From positions 2,615,001 through 2,679,000 of the forward strand of contig NC_066603.1 of assembly GCF_905475345.1 (NCBI RefSeq): a stretch of 64,000 nucleotides of DNA. Direction: 5' to 3'. The stretch's first letter is position 1. Every line of letters starts with the position of its first letter. This document shows positions 13,792-25,169 of this stretch, piece after piece. The notes under the pieces were generated by a model. That model was not told the DNA's origin, did no database searches, and saw only the letters and a list, made by a program, of their open reading frames with translations. The stretch comes from Vespula vulgaris. Taxonomy: Eukaryota; Arthropoda; Insecta; Hymenoptera; Vespidae. A program made the position numbers and the translations under genes.

Positions 13792-14612
13792 TTTCGAGAG
13801 CAAACGAACAAAGAATTTTCTTAGAAAATTCGCACGAAAAATATTAGAGATAAGAATGATAATGAATTAATTTAAATACGTTTAAACGAGTTAATTGCTC
13901 TAATTTTCTAGATCTATCTGAGAAAAAGATGAGAAAAATTTCAACTTTTCGAGACAAAACAAATAATAAATCATCGGTACAAAAAAAAATATTATAAATA
14001 TACATTGAAATTAATTAATTATTATAATAAGATCTACCAAAGGAAAAAAAATCAGAAGAGTTTCATTTCTATTTCAAAACTATTAAAGATAAATATCATA
14101 ACAAATTAGAAATGTTTCGAGTCAAAACAAATGATAAATCATCATGAAGAATACTATAAACACACATTGATATTAATTAATTATTCTAATACGATCGAGC
14201 AAAGGAAAAGAATTTCATTTCTATTACAAAAGATAAATAAAAAAGAAGAAAAAAAAAGAGAGAGAAAATTTAGAAATCTTTCGAGTCAAAACAAACAATC
14301 AATTTTCATGAAAAATATTATAAACACGAACCGAAATTAATTAATTATTCTAACGCAATCGCTTAAATTAAATATCAGAGGAGGCTCTTTGTTTCTATTT
14401 CAAAAGATAAATAAAAAAAAAAAAAAGAAAAGAAAAAAAAACAAATCGAGAGATATTTCGAGTCAAAGTGAATGATAAATCGACGAGAAAAGAAAGAATA
14501 AAATAAAAAAGTAGAAGAAAGGGAAAAAAATACTACGGACACGAATCGAAATCGATTAATTATTCCAACAACACAGTCATAATCATTTTGACTAACTGCG
14601 ATTAAGAAAAAA
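13792..14612. repeat. Five-copy tandem array, unit about 155-177 bp
   Basis: The word TTTCGAG begins each unit at 13792, 13947, 14115, 14279 and 14456, so periods are about 155, 168, 164 and 177 bp. Units 2-4 share an ordered set of blocks: TTTCGAGNCAAAACAAA, an AATCA-type block, an AATATTATAAA or ACTATAAAC block, GAAATTAATTAATTATT, and TTTCATTTCTATT or its variants just before an A-rich end. Units 1 and 5 are more diverged. No protein is encoded; this is a small satellite-like array. Confidence 0.75.
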
Positions 14613-15092
14613 ATCAAAAAATCAAAAAAGAAGCAAAAAGAATTAGTAGAATTAAACGAATCGTGTCCTGAGCACGGCCCCTTTCAATTGCTGTCGAATT
14701 AAAATAAACAAAACAAATAAACAAAAAAAAAAAACAACGACAGCAACAAGCAAAAAAAAATAAATAAAAAACCAAACACACAACCTTGAATCAACGAATT
14801 CGTTGATTTCACGCGGGTTCAGCGACAATTGAAGATTATTTTCGAAATTGATAAAAAATAGAATAAAAAAAAAAAAAAGAAAAAAAGAAAAAAGAAGAAG
14901 AAGAAGAAGAAGAAAGGGAAGGAAAAAAAAGGGAAAAATCTAGTCCCATTAGAAGTCGAGATGATCGGTAGGAACACGCGATCCGATTGTTCACGCTTTA
15001 CAGTGATACAACACACTGTCACACGGCTCGTTTCACGCGTGAATCTACGAGCTCTTAACGATCCAGATGGTCGCAGATGACAACTTCTTCTA

Positions 15093-15151
<59 letters not shown>

Positions 15152-15380
15152 TTACTATCACGTACATTCTCTCTTCTCTTGTCCCCCTCACCTTACCCCT
15201 CCCCATCCCTTCCCCTGCACCCTATCGTTCTCTCTCTTCCTCCACCTCCTCAACCTCCTCAACCTCCTCAACCTCCTCCTCCTCCTCGTCGTTGTCAACG
15301 ATATACCAACACGAAAGCACATTGAACGGTTTTTTATATGATGCCAACGAACCCTGCTCCGCACGATGTTCATACATATA

Positions 15381-15432
<52 letters not shown>

Positions 15433-17608
15433 ATGTATGTATTTATGTATATATTTATGTATATGTGTGTGTGTTTGTGTATGTATGCGATGGGACGTGT
15501 CATAGACGCATGGAACGCGGTCAACATTTTGTCGATAAAATTGGTCGAGTGGCCTCGACGAGACGTCTCGAATGCACCCGACTACTATATGTCGATCGAA
15601 AGACTCAAACTCCTGTCGCGATTTTCTATCCTTTATATTTAATATCACGATGATTTTTCCATAGAGAAGAATGAAATATTAAAATCGTAAGATATTCATG
15701 TAATATGGAAAAGATTTATTAGTTATAGAAAATAAGATTTTGTTAATTTGTTAAGAATTACGTTTAGGAATAGAATTGAAAAAGGGATGAAAGAAGAAAG
15801 ATAGAATTTGGAATAAAAAGTGATGAAATGGTTAGTTTTATTCGTTAATAATTGAATATATTAATGATATTGTAATAAGATATTTAATAATAATTATTGT
15901 TAATTGTTAATTAGAAATTAGCTTTCAAAGATTAATTATTGATGATCAAAAATTTACTTATAATTAATTAATTAATATACATATACTATCAATTATTATT
16001 ATTATATCATAAATATATAGAAATTATCAATACGTATATGTATATACATATATAATTATATAAAAAGAAGTAATTGTCAAAAGCAATAAATTGTTATCTA
16101 TTTCACTTTTATTATCTCTAAACTTTTTCTAACTTCAATGGAAAAAGAAAAGGCAAAAAGAGGAAAAGAAGAAGAAAAAGAAGAAGAAGAAGAAGAACAA
16201 GAACAAAAAGAAGAAGAAAAAAAAATGAAAACAATTACACATTGTAAAAAACACAATATACTACTAACGATAACTTTAAGCAAACGGTAGATCGTTACAA
16301 AGATAAAAAAAAAGAAACTCAAGCTATAATTACTAATAATTATTCCACAATAACAATGTAAATTATACAAGAATTCTCACGTTTGGATACTATGTAAAAA
16401 TATTTATCTCGATCGTTATGTAAAAAATCATTACATTATACCAACAATAACAACAAAATGTACACACACACACACACACGTATATCTCAGTATTAATAAC
16501 CTATCTATAATAATTGAATTAAAAAAAGAAAGAAATAAAAAACAAAATAGTAGCAGGTGTCATGAAACGATAGATTTATGTATATAGATACATACATATA
16601 TACATAAATAAATACATACATATATAAATATATATATATATACGCACATGTATGTACGTATGTATATTAACTCTTTTCATTCAATCTGAATGATAACGCG
16701 AACTTCGATCAACGAACTCGAGTAAAGTTTATGAATGAAGAAGAAAACGTCGTCGAGATCGGTTGTTATCGTCATCGAGGCAATCATTTTCATGAGTTTA
16801 TCGAGAAATTTTTTCGGACTCTTTCGGGTCGCGCGTTGTCGTTATTACGACGAGAATGAGGAAGTAAAGTTAGAATTAGAGAGACAGAGACAAATATAAA
16901 GAAATTTGAGAACCGAGAATGATTATAACAACTGTAACTGATTATTCAACTGTAACTCAAAAATTTTACGCACCGTCGGACACATCTTTTTTTTTTTCGG
17001 TCAAACTATTTAAAAAAATTTTTTGTCAATTATAACGTAGAGATATTCATTCACGTTATTTATCTTTTTCTCTTCTTTCTTCTTATCTCAAAAATAAATA
17101 TCTATACGCAGCCACTTGCGTACTTTTCTATATTCGTAGTCGTTACATCGAAAAAAATAACATTTCTCTTTTCTTTTTCTATTTAATCAAAATATCCACA
17201 TGATTAGAAAGTATGATACTAGATAATGTGGTGATCTTGCGAAAGTGAATATTAACAATAAGACGAAACTTTCCGGATGCATTTCTTTTTCTTTCTTTTT
17301 TTTTTCAATTTTTTTAGCTGATTCTTTTCTTTAAATTACGTAAAAGAGAATTAATTAATTATCAAGAGTTATATATATATATTTATAATATTATACATAT
17401 ATATAACAATATATACATATATTATTTATATAATTTATTATATACATTTTTCTACATCTGATTATAGAAAAATAATTTCATCTCAATAATTCATAATCCT
17501 CATACCACCCACCAAAAATCTATCTCCCTCAAAAGAAAAAAAAAAAAAAAGTAATATATATATTTATGAGTTAGATCAATTTTATCATAATCGTCAAAGC
17601 TCATTTGT

Positions 17609-17677
<69 letters not shown>

Positions 17678-18010
17678 TTTCTTTCTTTCTTTCTTTCTTT
17701 CCTCCTTTCTTTTATTCATTCTCTCTTTTATTATCTTTTATCAAACGATGACGATCATAAATAACTCGAGAGTATGAAAATATCCCTAAACGTTTATAGA
17801 AACAGAAAGAGAAAGAGAAAGAGAGTCTCTGATATACATAGCAGAGTTGATCCAATTCGACTGTGTATATTCCAAGTAACTAAACAACAGAGTAATCAAT
17901 CAATCAGTTGATCTCTTTTATTTTTTAACACAAAGGATCTCTCGATAACATCCGAAACCAATATCATCATTATCATCATCATTATTACTATCATCATCAT
18001 CATCATCATT

Positions 18011-18042
<32 letters not shown>

Positions 18043-18299
18043 TATCAGTATTTAAAAATCTAAAAGAGCTCGTGCCAATGTGGTAGGTCTACTTTAGAAA
18101 AATATTATTAATAATCTCTTCTTGTGCGGATTGGATCAATCAATTATACCGTTACCTTCTTCTTTCTTTCTCTCTTTCTCTCTTTCTCTATCGAGTTACG
18201 TTTATGTTATGGTGTATATATCCTATTAGATGTAGTAATGGTATATGGTGAAAATAAGAATAAATGAGAAGAAAGAAACCGATGTTATATACTTGCTCT

Positions 18300-18338
<39 letters not shown>

Positions 18339-19353
18339 TGTGTATATGTGTGTGAAAAAGAGAGAGAGAGAGAGAAACTGTGTAGGTGTCTATATACACA
18401 TATATACAAATATACGTGTGTGTGTGTTTCTATCCTCATCGAGATAAATCCCGACTCATATAACTTTCAAATCGCGTAGGTTTCCACTTCTAATCGCTAA
18501 TAACCCGATAATATCTTTTTTGAAACATAAGTTCTTTTTTTTTTTAATGTTTCGTTGTTATTGAAAATTCTAGAGGTTCCCAACAACACGAGATGCAATG
18601 ATTATCACGCAATGATCGTATGTTTAACATTATCACAATTTTTTTTTTTTTTTTTTAATTGTTTTTTCTTTTTCTTTTCTTTTTTTTTTTGGTTTCATTG
18701 TAGATATTAGAGATTGGTTATGTGTATATATGTGTTCTATTAAGTTTCTTGATAATGAGCATCATCGTTGATCGTATTAATAGTTCTTAATTTTATGATT
18801 ATCTTAGTTCGTTAAAAGTATATATTAATATTTATCATCGAGAAGATTTTTACGAATATGTCGTTTTACGAGTTAAAGAAGATATTATTATTCTGTTAAT
18901 GAAATACTCATTTATGAGAATCAATCTTAAAATTCTCGAGTAATTCTATAAAATGCGAGAAAATACGAGATTTCTAGCTAATAATTTTCTATAAAGAAAA
19001 TTGTTAAAAAATCTATCTAACAAATCAATCGTTAAAAATCTAAAACGTTTGTCATCCTCTATATACATATATATAGCAAGAATAAAAAAATATTAATAAA
19101 AATAAGATCACTTATTTAACGAGAGAAAAAAAAAACAGAAATTGTTCTTAAATAATCGTAAATTATTTAATAAATCAATCGAACGAAAAAATTGTTAAAT
19201 TTATAATAACGCGCTTTATCATAATCCATACTATAAAATTCAATATAAATCTTCATATATAATATATAATATATATAAAGAAATTTATATAATATAAATA
19301 TATATATATATATAAAGAAATTGTTAAATTTATAACAACGTGTTTTATCATAT

Positions 19354-19401
<48 letters not shown>

Positions 19402-19458
19402 ACTACAAAAAACATTATCAACCTTATAACAACGCGTTGAATGATACTCCATATAGTT
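14613..19458. repeat. Gene-free AT-rich region with microsatellites
   Basis: No gene is supported. It contains a poly-A/GAA block (14,860-14,935), (TC)n at about 15,092-15,150, a CCTCAA/CCTCCT repeat at about 15,240-15,290, (TA)n at about 15,391-15,428, (TC)n at 17,612-17,673 followed by (TTTC)n, (CAT/TCA)n at about 17,962-18,050, TC then GA runs at 18,305-18,375 and (AT)n at about 19,360-19,394. A less biased block at about 15,480-15,640 is open on both strands but has no recognisable product. Confidence 0.6.
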
Positions 19459-19492
19459 TTTTATAGTTGCATATATATATGCAACTATAAAA
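19459..19492. repeat. 34-bp perfect palindrome
   Basis: The 17 bases 19459-19475 are the exact reverse complement of 19476-19492 (arms TTTTATAGTTGCATATA and its complement). The centre is an (AT) run, but the outer arms are not simple repeats. It lies in the putative intron just downstream of the secreted-protein exon. Confidence 0.85.
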
Positions 19493-19645
19493 GATAGAAT
19501 GAAGAAAAGAAAAGAAAGAAAAAAAAAAAGGATTAAAAAATAAGACTCTCGAACGAGTCAATAAAGCGCGCGAAAATACATAAGAGATAATTCTTATCTC
19601 ATATATATGAAACACAGTACAGGGTGCCAAAGAGAAGAGGCCTAC

Positions 19646-20638
19646 CTTAGAAGGATCGGGTATCCTCTGAAGCCCGAGGCTTTCAACGATGCTCCTTCTG
19701 ATAATTTCGAGCTCTTCGTCGCCGAGCACGTTCCTCGAAGAATGACCAGCACTAGTTGGCGTAGCCGTAGCCGTTGGCTCGTATACCTCATCCTCGTAGT
19801 TCTCTTCGAATTCGTGGAATCTCAAGTTGGTTTCCACCTGCTGTTGAAGCTCATAAGAAGATGAAGAAGATGATGATGAAGAAGAAGAAGAAGACGAGGA
19901 GGAAGAGGAAGAAGAAGAAGAAGAAGAAGAAGAAGAAGAAGAAGATGATGCTGCTGGTGCTGGTACACCAAGTGTAGGCTCGTACAAAACGCTCATCACG
20001 AGTAGAGCAAGGATAATACTTCCAGATAAAATTCTTGTTGATCTCCTTGATAAAGAAATGGAGGACGAAGACGACGAAGACGAAGAAGAAATTTTTCTAA
20101 AGTTTTCACCACCGAGAAACACCTCACCCAGTTCTTTGCGTTCTCTATTAGCAACACTATTATCGTTTTCTATCGTAGCACAAAAGGAAAATGAGGAAAA
20201 TAAAGAGGTTGTGGTCTCGTTACGATGGTCGTCGGTCTTTGGAGAATAAACAGCACGTGGTAGTGGTGGTTGTCCTCGAGTACCGGATCTCACCTTTCCA
20301 ACTTCTTCGCAAACATCAAGCAAGCTACTATTAGCAGCTGAAGAAGAGTCGGCACAGCATGATATGATAACTTTGGTGTTATTACGACAAGAACTTTGTT
20401 TATCCTTTTGGTACCGATTATATTGTTGATTATGTTGCTTTTGGTGTTGCTGATATTGGTATTGGTATTGGTATTGGTATTGGCTTTGCTGTTGTTGATT
20501 TTGCTGTTGTTGCTCTTGCTTTGCCGGCTCTTCTCGGTCGTTTTCACGAGTACCACTTCGAATGATTATTGAGAGCTTGCCCATAGCCAGGAACGCGAGC
20601 TCGTGGCCTGTCCGGGCCTTAATTCACTCGGCTGCTCT
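19646..20638 (-). CDS. First coding exon of a secreted protein, possibly a TGF-beta/BMP-type ligand precursor
   Basis: The exon has a 3' splice acceptor before 20,638 (TTCTCTCTTTGCAG on the minus strand) and a strong donor after 19,646 (CTAAG then GTAGG). The start codon is at 20,584-20,582, and an in-frame TGA lies upstream within the same exon, which supports this start. It encodes 313 residues before the intron: a Q/N/Y-rich region (about 22-60), a Ser run near 166-174, a hydrophobic segment (about 185-200, SIILALLVMSVLY) that looks like an internal signal sequence or anchor, a poly-Ser linker (about 212-243) and an acidic region. The last segment (about 285-313) contains EIIRRSIVESLGLQRIPDPS. 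That segment recalls the start of insect TGF-beta family prodomains, but the cysteine-knot ligand would be encoded further downstream on the minus strand and I did not find it. Alternative: another secreted precursor. Existence of the exon is fairly certain; the family is tentative. Confidence 0.6.
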
Positions 20639-21938
20639 CTGCAAAGAGAGAACTCAACGCGGTTCTACGCGGATCTTCGCACTCCCCCTTTTTTCTTTTC
20701 TTTTTTTTTTCTTATCTTTTCCTTTTCTTTTTTTTTGCTTATTTCGATCGTTCCTTTGATCTAGAACGATCAAGACACTTCTTCTCTATCTCTATCTCGA
20801 TCCCTCTCTCTCTCTATATATATATATATATTTTTTTTTTAAAGTCTTTCGATTGCTTCAAACGTTACGTTTTATCTTGACACACGTTCTTTTCACTTTC
20901 TTCCTAATTCCGTCTATGTCGTAGCAGCAGCGGCGGCAACGATTGCTCACCACAAACGCAGCAAACTTTACATAATAATCACACACAACACACCAACCCT
21001 TCGAAAAATCGAGAGTGTCGCACTTCTAAAACTCTCGTTGAAAAAAAGAGTAGAAGAAGAAGAGGAAGAAAAATAGAATGGAAGAGAGAAAGAAAAGAAA
21101 GAGAAAAAGAACGAAAAAAAAAAAGAAAGAAACTGGGAATCAAAGCAAAATAGAAAAGGATCGAATAAGTTAAACGTATTGTTCAACGTTCCTGTTATAT
21201 CAAACAGGTAAAACAATTTCCCTTTTCCTTATCTTCTTCTGCAACGATGATAATCCTTCGTAGAAATTCGATCGTTTATCTTGTACCCTAACTCCCGTGG
21301 TTTGCCACGAGAGGTGTACAACACGGACGACACCAAAACGTTCATGGTTAATTAAAAGATAAAGATAACAAAATCGAAAGATAAAAACAAGGATGGGAAA
21401 AGAAAAAAGAAAGTCAAAAGAATAGCAAACGATAGATGTAAAATGATCGACGAAAATCTTGTGTCGGAATATCTTCGAAGACGATTATTATACTTCTTTT
21501 CACAATGAAATCTTCCTTTTATATATACGTATTGTATGTATATATAATATATATACATACATGTATATATATATATATATATTTTTTTTTTCTCTCGTTC
21601 TCTTTTACTTTCTATGATGTATATCTCGCACGCGATCTCAGCTTCTTCCTCGATGGAAGAAAACGACAATAAGACGCGAGACCGGCTAAACTCTTCGATA
21701 CGTTCGAGAGACAAGTATTACTACTACTCTTTTTCTCTTTCTCTTTCTGTCTCTCTCTTTATATCTCTCTTCTTTTCCTTTCTCTCTTCCTCACTACCTC
21801 AGAGGACGGAGGAGGAAGGAGAGCACGGCCCGTTTCCTACGACTGCCGGCTGTCGACTGTGTGCTGTATTGCGTGTGCATGTATATATCCTCATTGGGCT
21901 CCCGCCTCTGCCGCTACAAAACTCTTGCCGGCGCCGCT
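20639..21938. other. Putative intron upstream of the secreted-protein exon
   Basis: Relative to the minus-strand gene this lies 5' of the coding exon. It carries TC/T-rich blocks (20,690-20,840), a small GC-rich patch with GCAGCAGCGGCGGCAACG near 20,923, A/G-rich sequence (21,040-21,160) and (TA)n near 21,560-21,583. Sequence at about 21,795-21,935 is GC-richer and CpG-containing, which would fit a promoter or leader region, but no boundary can be fixed. Confidence 0.4.
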
Positions 21939-22175
21939 GCCGCCGCCACCACCACCACCACCACCACCACCACCACCACCACCACCACCACCAACACCAC
22001 CACCACCACCACCACCACTACCACCACACTACACTACTGTCCTCAACGTTACCTACGACGACGACGACGATGACGACGATGAAGACCATGAAGACAACGA
22101 TGAAAACTATGAAAACGATGAAGACGACGATAATGATGACAATGAGCACGATGAAGACAACGATGAAGACGATGA
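21939..22175. repeat. Compound (CAC)n / (GAC,GAT,GAA)n microsatellite
   Basis: A (CAC)n run spans about 21,945-22,025 and is followed by GAC/GAT/GAA triplets at about 22,057-22,180. Open frames reading poly-His, poly-Pro, poly-Thr or poly-Asp across it are repeat artefacts. Confidence 0.9.
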
Positions 22176-22217
22176 CGACGATATCTTCAAATTTTTCTTT
22201 TCCTTCCATCTATTATA

Positions 22218-22477
22218 CCACTACGTCTTCTTCTTCTTCTTCTTCTTCTTCTTCTTCTTCTTCTTCTTCTTTTTCTACTTCTTTTTCATTTATTTCTTCG
22301 TCTTCTATGTTCTTCTTCATCTACTTCTTCGTCTTCTTCATTCTTCTTTTCATCCCTTTCGTCTTCTTCTTCTTCTTCCTCTTCTTCATCTACTTTTTTT
22401 CATTTATTTCTTCGTCTTCTTCATTCTTTTTTACTTACTCTGTTTTCATTTATTTCTTCATCTTCTTGTTCTTCGTC

Positions 22478-22509
<32 letters not shown>

Positions 22510-22762
22510 CATCTACTTTTTTTTCATTTATCTCTTCGTCTTCTTCATTCTTTTTTACTTACTCTGTTTTCATTTATTTCTTCATCTTCTTGTTCTTCGT
22601 CTACTTCTTCTTCTTCTTCTTCTTCATCTACTTTTTTTTCATTTATCTCTTCGTCTTCTTCATTCTTTTTTATTTACTCTGTTTTCATTTATTTCTTCAT
22701 CTTCTTGTTCTTTATCTACTTCTTCTTCTTCTTCTTCTTCATCTACTTCTTCTTCTTCTTCT
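22218..22762. repeat. Polypyrimidine (TTC)n tract with about 115-123-bp higher-order repeat
   Basis: The plus strand is nearly all C and T for about 540 bp. Inside the TTC background a longer unit recurs that starts CATCTACTTTTTTT, passes CATTTAT(T/C)TCTTCGTC and TTTACTCTGTTTTCATTTAT, and ends in a TTC run. Starts are at about 22,387, 22,510 and 22,625, with a partial copy at 22,740. The units are close to identical, which implies recent expansion. Confidence 0.8.
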
Positions 22763-22919
22763 TTAAGACAGAAAAGGCTGTGCAAAGGCTACCGATTATT
22801 ATGTCTTCGACTTCTTGCTCTCATTCCGCTTTCTCTTCCCCCTCTCCCCACCTCATCTTCCTCTTCTTGTTCTTCGATACCGTAATTCACGGTAAATCTT
22901 TCCACTGCATTCTTAAGTC

Positions 22920-24000
22920 CTTACAAAATGTAAGCCTTTTGTAATCGATTTCTTCTTTGATATAATCCAATAAAGTGAGGATATAATGGATATGTGTGTC
23001 GCATACGTTTGCTTAAGAACGACAGTCCGATTTAATCGATGATATTAATTTACTCGAAGAATGCAATCTTCTTTTTTCTTCCTTGATAAATTCTAATAGT
23101 TTGTTTCTTTTTTTTTTTTTTTTTTTTAGTCCGAAGATAAATTCATTCCTTTATGTTGGATTGTAAATTTGATTATTCTCGTTACGAAATAACTTTCCTT
23201 TGTGAACTATCTTCTTTGATAATCTATAGAAAGTTATAATAGAAACGTTAGAACATATAAAAGGATATGTCATTTTGATGAAATATCAAGGATACTTATT
23301 TATCGTACTTACTACAAACGTTTTCACAAATTACAATAGTTTTTCTAGAATGCCTGTCTTTTATAATTTATCTTCTTTGCTGGCCTATATATAAATAAGA
23401 ATATAATTAAAAAAAAAAAAAAAAAGAAAGAAAAAGATAAACGACAAAGTGTAATGAATTTTATGTTCATTTTCTCATTCCGGATTTAATCGAAAACATT
23501 TTTACTTACTTGCAAACGTTGAACAAGTTCCAATAGCTTTTTTATAAAAAAAAAAAAGAATGAAAAAGTAAAAAAAAGAAAAAAAGAATATGATTGACTA
23601 TGTTGCATTGTGTTTTCGATTAATGGCGTCCTTATAATTCATCTTCTACTGCTTATCTAATCGAGAAAATAATAGAAACGTTAGAGTGCAAAGAATTTCA
23701 TTGTCACTTAGATATTTATTTACTCATCAAGATTACCAATTCTAATAGATATCCTTTAAAAAGGTATGTATTTACTATCTTCCTATCTCAATGAATGATA
23801 ATTTAGTGATTCTTTAAAAATGGCGTTGTTTCGATCTTTACTAACCTACAAAAAAAAAAGAAAAAAGAAAGAAACAATAGAAACATCAGAATATAGGTAA
23901 ACACTTACGAATATTAAATTATGATTATCGAATGAATGAAAAACGTAGTAACCCTTAAAAGATTGGGTCTCTTATGATAACATTTTGTTAGCTAACCTAA
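22920..24000. repeat. Degenerate repeats in AT-rich sequence
   Basis: Several diverged segments share motifs such as ACTTACTNNCAAACGTT or TTTACTCATCAAG, then an AATTCTAATAG, AATTACAATAG or GTTCCAATAG block, then T-rich sequence and a stretch like TTATAATTTATCTTCT. They appear near 23,095, 23,330, 23,530 and 23,745. No coding potential is visible. Confidence 0.4.
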
Positions 24001-24117
24001 AAAAAAAAAGAGAGAGAGACCGATATAAAAAAAAAAAAAACAAAATGCAAACAAATTGCAAGAGATGTTCTCGAATAAATAAATAATAATCGATGTAGGG
24101 TTACGTCCGATAAAAGA

Positions 24118-24300
24118 ATGAAATTGAATTGAATTATTTCAAGGATGAACGAATTGTGAACGAATTTGATTTCATTATTTAAACGTAGACATGATGAAAT
24201 TGAATGGAATTATTTAAATGAATGAACGAATGAAATCTGATTTCATTATTTAAAAATAGAAAGAATGAAATTCGATCGGATGATTTAAAGTTTACGTTGA
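24118..24300. repeat. Three-copy tandem repeat, unit about 71-76 bp
   Basis: Units start ATGAAATTGAATTGAATTAT at 24,118, ATGAAATTGAATGGAATTAT at 24,194 and ATGAAATTCGATCGGATGAT at 24,265. The first two also share AATGAACGAAT-like and GATTTCATTATTTAAA segments, and the third is truncated. Confidence 0.65.
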
Positions 24301-24519
24301 GATAATAATAATCGAGAGATAGCTTTTGGGCTAGACGAAAATAATGAGAAGGAGAAAGAGGAAGAGGAGATGGGTAAAGGATTTGTGCGGTAGGAGCCCC
24401 CAGGGCAGGATTCTTCGCGAGACGCGAATGTGAATCTTCGTTCTCTTTTACAACTGACTCTCTCGTGCTACTTCGTGCCGTTTCGTGACTCCGAGCCGGA
24501 GAATTAACTCTCCACTTAC

Positions 24520-24613
24520 CGGCACGTCGTCGTCGTCGTCGTTCACAAGTGTAGATGACGCGCCGCCATGGGTCCATAACACCGATATGTACAGTAGTGG
24601 GAGCTTTCTTCAT
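24520..24613 (-). other. Candidate leader or first exon ending in a strong donor
   Basis: On the minus strand a (CGA)n-containing segment ends at 24,520 in a consensus donor (GCCG then GTAAGT). Upstream are two possible ATGs, at 24,613 and 24,577 (MDPWRRVIYTCERRR in the latter frame), in a GC-richer block of about 250 bp. It lies on the same strand as the 19,646-20,638 exon and 3.9 kb upstream of it. That exon has its own start after an in-frame stop, so this piece could be its non-coding leader or belong to another gene. The 5' boundary is unknown. Confidence 0.3.
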
Positions 24614-24659
24614 CTGTCCTAGGACGTACTTCGTTTCCTACCCTTTTTTTTAAGTGTTT

Positions 24660-24688
24660 CTTTTTTCCCCTCTTCTTTCTTGTCTCTC

Positions 24689-24741
<53 letters not shown>

Positions 24742-25118
24742 GTTGTGTTTACCCTTCTCTTAGTTGACATCCCTCAACTCGCACTTTATTTCTTTCTTTT
24801 TTGTTTCTTTTTTGTTTTCTCTATTTCTTCCTTTTTTTCTTTCTTTGTTTCTTCAAAAGAAGAGGACACTTGTACGTGATTTAAAAGTCCTCATAACTAC
24901 AGAAAGTGTAAAGTTCTCTGAAACGAATCGTACAAGAATATGTATATTAAAGACTTTGTATGTACTTTAGTGATTAATTCAATCGTTTATTTCTATTGGT
25001 TTTTCTTTTACTTTTTTGTTTTTCTTTTATATATATATATATATATGCACGTTACTTATTTTATAATTTTCTTTTTTGCACAACTAAATTATGTATTTGT
25101 TGTGTTATATCTTTCTTT

Positions 25119-25169
<51 letters not shown>

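Noticed and set aside
15370..15648. Open frames on both strands beside (TA)n
   Set aside because: Half of each frame is TA/GT microsatellite; the remainder is unbiased but has no exon borders or family resemblance.
19607..20249. Plus-strand ORFs antisense to the secreted-protein exon
   Set aside because: The minus frame has an in-frame upstream stop, proper splice sites, a signal-like segment and normal codons outside the repeats; the plus frames are its shadows.
21614..22944. Plus-strand ORFs of 423 and 361 codons
   Set aside because: They read poly-His, poly-Pro, poly-Asp, poly-Ser and poly-Phe from CAC, GAC and TTC repeats in overlapping frames. No splice or domain support.
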